This document shows, one piece after another, positions 49,719 to 57,574 of a stretch of 64,000 nucleotides of DNA. Each line of letters starts with the position of its first letter. The stretch's first letter is position 1. The notes below the pieces were generated by a model. It had not been told where the DNA came from. It made no database searches and saw only the letters and a list, made by a program, of their open reading frames with translations. The position numbers were made by a program, and so were the translations under genes. This stretch comes from Crocinitomicaceae bacterium (GTDB lineage: Bacteria > Bacteroidota > Bacteroidia > Flavobacteriales_D > Crocinitomicaceae): positions 169,001 to 233,000 of the forward strand of contig JACJYW010000006.1 of the NCBI GenBank assembly GCA_020635955.1, read 5' to 3'.

Positions 49719-51578
49719 TTGTGCGGGATAGTAGGTATATGGACCAAAAATAAGCAAGGGGAGTCTGAACTTTTAAAAATAAATGATGCAGTTTCCCGGC
49801 TTAAACATAGAGGTCCTGATCATCAGGATAGCAAAACCTATTCCAATCTCGCTTTAGGGCACGCTCGATTATCAATTATCGATACACGTGAATCTGCAAA
49901 TCAACCAATGCTTGACGAAACCGGCAGGTATTGTCTTGTTTACAATGGAGAGATCTTTAATTACAAAGAAATAAGGCAGGGACTAGAACTTGAAGGAGTT
50001 CGATTCACTACGAATTCAGATACTGAAGTATTGCTTCATTTATTGATATTAAAAGGGATAGATGGTCTTGAAAGAGTGAATGGATTTTTTGCATTTATTT
50101 TTTATGATCAACAAGAGAATAAGGTGCTTTTTGCAAGGGATAGAATGGGGATCAAGCCACTTGTTATTTATGAAGATGAGGACAAGATAATCCTGAGCTC
50201 TGAAATGCATGCTCTTTTTGCATTCGACATTGATAAAACTTTAGATAATAGTGCTCTGAATTACTACCTGAGATTATCTTATTCACCTGCACCAACCAAT
50301 ATGTTGACCAGATGTTTTAAGATCATTCCGGGGCAAGCAGGTGAGATCACCGAAGATGGATTAAAGCTGCACCGTTATTACAAAACAATACGTCAACCCT
50401 TTATTAGTGGCGGATTTTCAGAATCAGTTAAAGATTTACGATCGCTGTTAACACAATCAGTTAAAGACAGGTTGATCTCAGATGTTCCCTTAGGTTCGTT
50501 TTTAAGCGGAGGAGTCGATTCATCCATTGTATCGGCCATAGCCAGCAGGCATAAAGAAGATCTTGAAACATTCTCAATTGGTTTTGATCATCCCTACTTT
50601 AATGAGTCAGGTCACGCAAAAGTTGTAGCTGAACATATTGGGTCTAAACATCATGAATTCATAATTGGAAAAGAGGAATTTGTATCAAATTTTGATGAGT
50701 TTCTGGATAGAATAGATGAGCCATTTGCTGATTCTTCTGCTTTTGCTGTTTATTTTCTATCTAAAAAAACGAAGGAGCACGTAACCGTTGCATTGAGTGG
50801 TGATGGGGCGGACGAATTATTTGGAGGGTATCGAAAACATAGGGCAGAACTGATGATACGTGAAATGAGTGTCTCCAAAGAAAGAGGCATCAGATTCCTT
50901 TCGAAAGTGTTTAAAAGTGACAGGTCATCCAGATCAGATAAATGGGGCGACTTTAATAGAAAGATCAATAAGTTGAAAAACGGATTGGAACTTTCGAATA
51001 CAGAAAGATATTTTGAATGGTGTTGTTTCTCTTCAAAAATGGATGTTTTTGATCTTCTCGAGCCTTCTCATAGAGAAGAAGCAGGCTGGAAAGGAGCAGA
51101 AATTGAGAACATGAATGACGTTCTGATAGCAGATCAATTGATGGTTTTGCCTAACGATATGCTAAAAAAGGTGGATTTGATGTCTATGGCGAATCAACTT
51201 GAAGTTAGAACGCCGTTCTTAGATCACAGAATAGTAGAACTTGCAAATGCTCTTCCTTTAAAATTCAAGTTGAATCAAAAAACGGGTAAAATCATACTCA
51301 AAGAAGCATTTAGAGAATACTTACCAGAAGGGATCTTATCAAGACCAAAACAAGGATTTGAGATACCTCTTCAAGATTGGTTGGGTGAAAAACTAGACGA
51401 AATTATGGCGTCTCAACTTTTTACTAAAGATTATATAAATGAACAGGGAATATTTGATTTTGAATACATTCAATTCCTTTCTAAAAATATTCGTTCAAAA
51501 CAATTTGGTGATAAGATCTATTTAGTATGGTCCTTGATCGTATTTCAGCACTGGTACAATAAATATGTAAAGGCATGA
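49719..51578 (+). CDS. asnB: Asparagine synthase (glutamine-hydrolysing)
   Basis: The 619-residue protein begins with the class II glutaminase nucleophile: Cys2 in MCGIVGIW, then HRGPD, and YNGEIFNYKE. The C-terminal synthetase has SGGVDSS. Because Cys must be residue 2, TTG 49719 must be the start codon. It makes asparagine, or, as in many exopolysaccharide clusters, amidates a sugar acid. It heads an operon with glycosyltransferase, export and Wzc genes, which favours the second role. The stop overlaps the next gene by four bases. Confidence 0.88.
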   Translation: MCGIVGIWTKNKQGESELLKINDAVSRLKHRGPDHQDSKTYSNLALGHARLSIIDTRESANQPMLDETGRYCLVYNGEIFNYKEIRQGLELEGVRFTTNSDTEVLLHLLILKGIDGLERVNGFFAFIFYDQQENKVLFARDRMGIKPLVIYEDEDKIILSSEMHALFAFDIDKTLDNSALNYYLRLSYSPAPTNMLTRCFKIIPGQAGEITEDGLKLHRYYKTIRQPFISGGFSESVKDLRSLLTQSVKDRLISDVPLGSFLSGGVDSSIVSAIASRHKEDLETFSIGFDHPYFNESGHAKVVAEHIGSKHHEFIIGKEEFVSNFDEFLDRIDEPFADSSAFAVYFLSKKTKEHVTVALSGDGADELFGGYRKHRAELMIREMSVSKERGIRFLSKVFKSDRSSRSDKWGDFNRKINKLKNGLELSNTERYFEWCCFSSKMDVFDLLEPSHREEAGWKGAEIENMNDVLIADQLMVLPNDMLKKVDLMSMANQLEVRTPFLDHRIVELANALPLKFKLNQKTGKIILKEAFREYLPEGILSRPKQGFEIPLQDWLGEKLDEIMASQLFTKDYINEQGIFDFEYIQFLSKNIRSKQFGDKIYLVWSLIVFQHWYNKYVKA

Positions 51579-52756
51579 TCAAGGTATTGAGGATAATTAA
51601 TCGATTCAACCTGGGCGGGCCTACTTATAATGCCACCTTTTTGACTGCATTCATTTCGGATGATTTTGAAACTAAATTAATTGGTGGAAAACATGAAGAG
51701 CATGAAGGAGAATCAACTTTTATCCCTGAAAATTATGGCGTGAAATACGAATTAATAGAAGAGCTTCAGAGAGAAATATCATTCAAAGCTGACCGTAAAG
51801 CACTCAAAAAAATTCGTGAAATAATTAGAGAGTATAAACCTGATGTGGTGCACACTCATGCATCAAAGGCGGGTTTTGTAGGAAGATATGCGGCATATAA
51901 AGAGGGGGTTCCTGTGATTGTACACACATTTCATGGCCACGTTTTTCATTCCTATTTCGGAAGTTTAAAAACATCATTGTTTAAATCCATTGAAAGATTC
52001 CTGGCTATAAAAACAGATGCAATCATTGCAATATCTGAACTTCAAAAACAGGAGTTAACTGATAAATTCCAGATAGCAAAACCAGATAAATTTCGAATCA
52101 TTCCGCTTGGTTTTGATCTTTCCAGATTTCAAGTAGATCTATCGGATAGAAAGAAAACATTCAGATCAGCTCATTCAATCAAAGATGATGAGATCACCAT
52201 TGGTATAATTGGAAGACTGACGGCAATTAAAAACCATCAATTATTTATTGATTCTATTGATTATGCTTTGCAAAATTCGGATAAAAAGATTAGGGTTTTT
52301 ATAATCGGAGATGGTGAACTAATGAGTGAGATAAAGGAATCGGTCAAAGTACTGGAAGATAGAATAGGTCGTCAGGTGTTCATCTTTACTTCGTGGATCA
52401 AACAAATTGAAACGGCTTTACCTGGATTGGATTTAGTTTGCTTAACTTCACTGAATGAAGGGACACCGGTGAGTTTAATTGAAGCACAGGCGGCTCAGGT
52501 TCCTGTAATAACAACAAACGTTGGAGGTGTCAAAGACGTTGTTAAGGATGGAGAAACAGGAATTATTATAAATTCTTTTGATCCTAAAGATTTTGGAAGC
52601 GCCATATTGAGTCTTGTTGATTCTTCAGAAAAACGTGAAAAAATGTCACAAAATGGATGGAATCACGTAAGAGAAAAATATCATTACCAGCGATTATGTA
52701 ATGATGTTGAACAATTATATAAAGAACTACTGAAGAAAAAGGGAGTTATAAAATGA
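51575..52756 (+). CDS. Family 4 glycosyltransferase
   Basis: The 393-residue protein is a GT-B enzyme: INRFNLGGPTYNATFL at the start, VVHTHASKAGFVGRYAA, VHTFHGHVF, and in the donor domain IGIIGRLTAIKNHQLFID and SLNEGTPVSLIEAQAAQVPVI with the conserved E-x7-E. It moves an activated sugar onto the growing polysaccharide on the cytoplasmic face of the membrane. Four-base overlaps with both neighbours place it in the exopolysaccharide operon. The sugar is unknown. Confidence 0.88.
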   Translation: MIKVLRIINRFNLGGPTYNATFLTAFISDDFETKLIGGKHEEHEGESTFIPENYGVKYELIEELQREISFKADRKALKKIREIIREYKPDVVHTHASKAGFVGRYAAYKEGVPVIVHTFHGHVFHSYFGSLKTSLFKSIERFLAIKTDAIIAISELQKQELTDKFQIAKPDKFRIIPLGFDLSRFQVDLSDRKKTFRSAHSIKDDEITIGIIGRLTAIKNHQLFIDSIDYALQNSDKKIRVFIIGDGELMSEIKESVKVLEDRIGRQVFIFTSWIKQIETALPGLDLVCLTSLNEGTPVSLIEAQAAQVPVITTNVGGVKDVVKDGETGIIINSFDPKDFGSAILSLVDSSEKREKMSQNGWNHVREKYHYQRLCNDVEQLYKELLKKKGVIK

Positions 52757-53541
52757 AAAGAATTCGAAGAGTATTGCTAATAGGAGTAGGTTTTTTGGCA
52801 CTACATTCATGTGGGGTGAACAGCAATTTGATGCTTAAAACTGATAAGGATTATCAATTTGCAGAAATTGATAGTTTGAACACCACCAAATTAGATTACA
52901 AAATTGATATTAATGATATCCTTCAATTAAGATTCTTTACGAATGATGGGATAAAGATCCTTGACGTCTTTACAGGTGAAAACCAAACAGGTTCGGGTGC
53001 AGCTCAGGTTTTAAATCCAAATAACTCTTTGAATTATATCATTAGAAATGATTCATTGGTAAATCTCCCAGTCATTGGGGAAACTAATTTGGTAGGAATG
53101 ACGATAAGACAGGCAGAGATATATCTTGCTGACCTTTATCAGGGGTATTATGTTGATCCATTCGTTCAAATATCAGTGACCAATAAAAGGGTTGTTGTAT
53201 TCCCTGGTAATGGTGGAGATGCACAGGTTCTATATTTACAAAACAACAACACTACTTTAATGGAAGTTATCGCATTGGCGGGTGGTATTGCAGAAAGAGG
53301 TAGAGCAAAACGTGTAAAGTTGATCCGTAAAAATGAAGAAGGAAAACGATTGGTTTATAAAATTGATCTTTCTACCATTGATGGTTTAGCCTATACAGAC
53401 ATTATTGTTCAGGCAAATGATTACATTTATGTAGAACCGGTACCGGAAATAGGTAAGGAGTTGTTGAAAGAAGTAGCTCCTGTGGTTTCACTAATTTCAA
53501 GTGCGGCTGTAATCATCACTGTGATCAATGCATTAAAGTAG
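52753..53541 (+). CDS. Wza-like polysaccharide export lipoprotein
   Basis: The 262-residue protein has a lipoprotein signal (ALHSCGVN) and the poly-export domain (KIDINDILQLRFFTNDG, NDSLVNLPVIGETNLVGMTIRQAE) followed by a SLBB domain (VVVFPGNGGDAQVLYLQNNNTTLMEVIALAGG). A C-terminal helix (SLISSAAVIITVINAL) may cross a membrane. Proteins of this kind form the outer-membrane exit pore for capsule or exopolysaccharide. The Wzc partner follows two bases later. Confidence 0.88.
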   Translation: MKRIRRVLLIGVGFLALHSCGVNSNLMLKTDKDYQFAEIDSLNTTKLDYKIDINDILQLRFFTNDGIKILDVFTGENQTGSGAAQVLNPNNSLNYIIRNDSLVNLPVIGETNLVGMTIRQAEIYLADLYQGYYVDPFVQISVTNKRVVVFPGNGGDAQVLYLQNNNTTLMEVIALAGGIAERGRAKRVKLIRKNEEGKRLVYKIDLSTIDGLAYTDIIVQANDYIYVEPVPEIGKELLKEVAPVVSLISSAAVIITVINALK

Positions 53542-53543
53542 AT

Positions 53544-55907
53544 TTGACTGTGAACAAAATTTCCAGAATTAATAAGGACTTCGATCTACAGTTGGCACTT
53601 ACTGTAGTCAAAAAGAATATCTATATTCCTTTAGTTCTCTTTTTTGTAGCATTCGTAGTTAGTTTTCTCTACTTAAGATATACCAAACCTGTTTATGAAT
53701 CAATTGCTGTGATTCAAAGAAGTTCTCAGGATGAAGGGAAGCGTATTCTTGATATTGAAGGCTTTGAAAATGAAAGTGATCTTTCTCAAGATGTCGAGCT
53801 TTTGAAATCCAAATATTTGCTTGATCGAGCTTTAAAAAATTTACAACTTGAAATATCTTATTATTCTGAAGGTGAGATACTAACTGAAGAGAAATACCTG
53901 CTTTCAAGTTACCACATTACTTTATTAGAACTGAAAGATAGTTCATTAATAGGCAAGCCTATATTTGTTTCTAAACTAGGGGAGGAGATCAATTTGTCCT
54001 TTAATGCTAAAGGTGAAACTAAAAATGTATTAGTTGCTCCAGGAAAACCTGTCGATAATGAATATTTCAATTTGATTTTCAAAATTAACAATAATGATCT
54101 CTTTGATTTAAACTCTAAAGAAAACACACTGTATTTTGTGTTTAACGACTACGATCAGCTTACTAACAAACTACACCCAAACCTTGAGGTATATGCGTTA
54201 AATCCAGACGCAAAAACAATTAAAGTTTCCTTTAAATCTAATAACCATAGATTAAGTAAAGACATTGTTTCTGCGCTCATTAACACATTTTTTCAGTATG
54301 ACTTGGAGAAGAAGAGAGAGAGTTCCGCAAGTATCCTTGATTTCATTGATTCTCAGTTAGACACTGTTTTTTTACAATTGAAAGAATCAGAAACGGCCAT
54401 CCAGTCATTTAAAGACAATAATTCGGTGGCAGACCCTGAATTCTACACTGAACAAATCTTAGAAAGAACAAATGAGCTTCATACTCAGCTTATCAATATA
54501 AATCTTGAATTAGAACTTATTAATGATATTGAAAAGAAGGTACAATTGTCTGATAGAATAGAGATTTTTAAGGTCATTCCCGCAGTTACCGGATCTGCGT
54601 ATGAAACATTGATCGTAAAGGAGTTGGAGGCTCTTCATGAACTTTTGATCAAAAAAGAAGATCTATCCTACAGCCTGACAGACGAAAATGACAATTTAAG
54701 AAGAGTAGAGCGCAACATAGAAACTCAAACTGAAAACATTTTCAGGATTGTTAGCACCATTAGAAATCAATTAAAGTTTAAAAAGACGAATCTTCAAGAA
54801 CAAATTTATCAACTTGAAAGCCAGTTATACGGGATTCCTGCAAAAGAAATGGAATTAAGTCGTTTAAATAGAATGTTTAACCTGAACGAAAAATACTATA
54901 CGCTATTAATTGAAAAGAAAACTCAATACGCTATTTCTAAAGCAGGTTTTACTATGGATAATAGAGTTCTGCAGTCTCCAACAGATGCAGTAATGATATC
55001 ACCAAATTCTAAATTAGTATACATTCTCGCATCAGTACTCGCATTTTTAATTAGCATTACTTATCTATTGATCAGATATCTAACATTCAATGATATTCAT
55101 GAGCCAGATGAGCTTAAAAGAATGCTGCCATCCAACGTTGGGTTTTTAGGACTGGTACCGAGAACTACCGCTAAAATGGAAAATTCAACCATTTTAGTTA
55201 CACAACAACCAAAATCAGCTCTGGCTGAAAGTTACAGGCATATTAGATCGAATTTACAGTTCATCTTAGATGAAAATAAATCTAATGTAATGGCTATTTC
55301 TTCATCTATATCTGGAGAAGGAAAAACCTTTATAGCAGCCAATTTAGCTGGAATTATGGCTATGTCCGGTAAAAAAGTTTTGGTGGTGGATCTTGATCTT
55401 AGAAAACCAAAAGTACATCTGGCATTTAATCTTGCGAATAACAGTGGTATGAGCTCTATATTGGCTGGAAAGGTAAGTTGGAAAGAATGCGTTCAAAATT
55501 CAGAAATTGAAGGACTGGATGTCATTACAGCAGGTCCGGTACCTCCAAATCCCTCTGAACTATTACTTGGAAAAGCTCTGAATAATTCAATTAACGAATT
55601 TAAGGAGAGTTATGATCTGATCATAATTGATAATCCTCCTGTTGGAATTGTGTCAGATGGTGTGAGTATTTTGAAAGGTTCAGATTGTCCAATTTATGTC
55701 TTTAGAGCTAACTATTCTAAAAGATATTTTGCTCAGAGAGTAAATGAACTAATTGAGAATAATAAATTGAACAAACTATTTGTGATCCTAAATGGTGTTG
55801 AATTAACGAAGAAAGGTTATGGATACGGTTATGGATATGGTTATGGAGAATATTATTCTGATGACGTTAAATTGAAAAAAAGTTGGCAATTTTGGCGAAA
55901 GAATTAA
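53544..55907 (+). CDS. Wzc-type tyrosine autokinase/polysaccharide co-polymerase
   Basis: The 787-residue protein has an N-terminal membrane helix (about 28-48), a long periplasmic Wzz-like part with coiled coils (250-460), a second helix (about 488-508) and a cytoplasmic BY-kinase: Walker A SISGEGKTFIAANLA, Walker A' VLVVDLDLRKP, Walker B IIIDNPPVG. The C-terminal tail has a YGYGYGYGYG run and EYY, the cluster of tyrosines that such kinases phosphorylate on each other to control chain length and export. The start is TTG 53544 or GTG 53550. Confidence 0.9.
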   Translation: MTVNKISRINKDFDLQLALTVVKKNIYIPLVLFFVAFVVSFLYLRYTKPVYESIAVIQRSSQDEGKRILDIEGFENESDLSQDVELLKSKYLLDRALKNLQLEISYYSEGEILTEEKYLLSSYHITLLELKDSSLIGKPIFVSKLGEEINLSFNAKGETKNVLVAPGKPVDNEYFNLIFKINNNDLFDLNSKENTLYFVFNDYDQLTNKLHPNLEVYALNPDAKTIKVSFKSNNHRLSKDIVSALINTFFQYDLEKKRESSASILDFIDSQLDTVFLQLKESETAIQSFKDNNSVADPEFYTEQILERTNELHTQLININLELELINDIEKKVQLSDRIEIFKVIPAVTGSAYETLIVKELEALHELLIKKEDLSYSLTDENDNLRRVERNIETQTENIFRIVSTIRNQLKFKKTNLQEQIYQLESQLYGIPAKEMELSRLNRMFNLNEKYYTLLIEKKTQYAISKAGFTMDNRVLQSPTDAVMISPNSKLVYILASVLAFLISITYLLIRYLTFNDIHEPDELKRMLPSNVGFLGLVPRTTAKMENSTILVTQQPKSALAESYRHIRSNLQFILDENKSNVMAISSSISGEGKTFIAANLAGIMAMSGKKVLVVDLDLRKPKVHLAFNLANNSGMSSILAGKVSWKECVQNSEIEGLDVITAGPVPPNPSELLLGKALNNSINEFKESYDLIIIDNPPVGIVSDGVSILKGSDCPIYVFRANYSKRYFAQRVNELIENNKLNKLFVILNGVELTKKGYGYGYGYGYGEYYSDDVKLKKSWQFWRKN

Positions 55908-55908
55908 G

Positions 55909-56451
55909 GTGGAGGTAATTTCTTTCAATATAGAAGGTTTATTGGCTTTTCAGCCCAGGGTATTTGGAGATGATCGTGGTTATTTCTTCGAACCGTTCAA
56001 TAAGAAAAATTTTTCGGAACATCTTGTTGGAATTGATTTTGTACAGGACAATGAATCTTGTTCTAAAAAGAACGTTGTAAGAGGTTTACATTTTCAGAAA
56101 CCTCCTTTTGCTCAAGGTAAATTAGTGCGAGTAGTTAAAGGTGCAGTAATTGATATTGCTGTTGATATTCGTAAAAATTCAGCCACCTATGGACATTATC
56201 AGAGGATTGAATTAAGCGAGCATAATAAGACTATATTTTGGATTCCTGAAGGCTTTGCGCATGGTTTTGTAGCGTTAGAAGACGATACTATTTTCAGCTA
56301 TAAATGCAGCAATTATTATGACCAGCCTAGTGAAGATTCCATACTTTGGAATGACAAAGATCTGAATATAGATTGGGGCGTAGCTCAGCCAATTATTTCT
56401 GATAAGGACGCCATTGCTCAAAATTTTAACACATTTAATAGTCCATTCTAA
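55909..56451 (+). CDS. rfbC: dTDP-4-dehydrorhamnose 3,5-epimerase
   Basis: The 180-residue cupin has PRVFGDDRGYFFE, VQDNESCSKKNVVRGLHFQKPP (catalytic His), GAVIDIAVDIRKNS and FWIPEGFAHGFVALED with a second His and Asp. It epimerises two carbons of dTDP-4-keto-6-deoxyglucose on the way to dTDP-rhamnose. The start is GTG 55909. rfbA, rfbB and rfbD are not in the window, so dTDP-rhamnose may come from elsewhere. Confidence 0.9.
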   Translation: MEVISFNIEGLLAFQPRVFGDDRGYFFEPFNKKNFSEHLVGIDFVQDNESCSKKNVVRGLHFQKPPFAQGKLVRVVKGAVIDIAVDIRKNSATYGHYQRIELSEHNKTIFWIPEGFAHGFVALEDDTIFSYKCSNYYDQPSEDSILWNDKDLNIDWGVAQPIISDKDAIAQNFNTFNSPF

Positions 56452-56453
56452 GA

Positions 56454-57524
56454 ATGAATGAGAGCATTGAAACAATAGTAAACATAAGTGTTTTCTTTGG
56501 CGGCTCCTTTATCCTTGCTGTGATTATAAATTCTTTCCTTTTAAAGTTTTCCAAAAGCTTAGGTATAAGGAATAAGAATGATCTAACTATTCGTTGGTCG
56601 AACGAATCAAAACCTTCTTTGGGTGGAATAAGTTTCTTTCTGACGTTTCTGTTTGGGTTTATGCTATACGCTATTCTACTTGGTCAATCAGATGTATTTC
56701 ATAATAAAGCTTTATTAGGATTGTTTTTTGGAGTGAGTGTTGCTTTTTTACTGGGTTTAAGTGATGATGCGTATGATACAAAACCTTTGATCAAATTATT
56801 CAGCCAAATTTTGTGTGGTGTTATTTTAATTTCAACTGATAGTGGAATCGAGCTGTTTGATCAAGGATGGTTGAATTCCGTTTTCACCGTCTTTTGGGTT
56901 GTGGGGATTATGAATTCAATAAATATGCTTGATAATATGGACGGGATTACTACTGTTACTTCCATTTTCATTATCCTGACCATTATCGGTATTTCAATTC
57001 CTTTTAGTTTGATCAATAATGTTGATCTTTTCCTTTTGATCACGGTGTTAGGTGCACTATCCGGTTTCCTGGTCTATAATTGGAACCCATCTAAATTATT
57101 CATGGGCGATACGGGATCAATGTTTCTTGGATTGTTTCTGGCATATTATTCCATCAAATTTCTATGGAACCATGGGGTTGAGGAAGGAGAATTTTCTGTT
57201 TTTTCGAATTTAACCCTGGTGCTTATTGCTTTTGCGACTCCAATTATTGATACCACATTTGTTACTATTCGAAGAATTAAAAGAGGACAATCTCCAATGG
57301 TTGGTGGTAAAGATCATACTACCCACACGCTATCTTATAGAGGATTAACAGATCGTCAGGTAGGTTTCGTTTTCGTTGTATTTGGAATTGTTTCTTCTTT
57401 ACTTGCCTATAACGTTGCTAACTTCATCAATCATGGTTCATTGAGTCTCATTTTACTGTGGGGTTATGTTGTTATGATGCTTATTATTTTCTTCAGTTTA
57501 GCTAAGAAAACAGATCAAAAATAA
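56454..57524 (+). CDS. WecA/MraY-family undecaprenyl-phosphate sugar-1-phosphate transferase
   Basis: The 356-residue protein has about ten membrane helices and the family motifs: PSLGGISFF, GLSDDAYDTKPLIK, NMLDNMDGITT, FMGDTGSM and the GGKDHTTHTL His-box. It puts a sugar-1-phosphate, likely GlcNAc-1-P, on undecaprenyl phosphate to start a polysaccharide chain. It is last in the operon led by asnB, two bases after rfbC, so it probably starts the repeat unit that the GT4 enzyme extends. Confidence 0.88.
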   Translation: MNESIETIVNISVFFGGSFILAVIINSFLLKFSKSLGIRNKNDLTIRWSNESKPSLGGISFFLTFLFGFMLYAILLGQSDVFHNKALLGLFFGVSVAFLLGLSDDAYDTKPLIKLFSQILCGVILISTDSGIELFDQGWLNSVFTVFWVVGIMNSINMLDNMDGITTVTSIFIILTIIGISIPFSLINNVDLFLLITVLGALSGFLVYNWNPSKLFMGDTGSMFLGLFLAYYSIKFLWNHGVEEGEFSVFSNLTLVLIAFATPIIDTTFVTIRRIKRGQSPMVGGKDHTTHTLSYRGLTDRQVGFVFVVFGIVSSLLAYNVANFINHGSLSLILLWGYVVMMLIIFFSLAKKTDQK

Positions 57525-57574
57525 GTGTCCGGTTTGGAGCAGAATTGCTAACTTCATACTCCTTAAACTGTACA

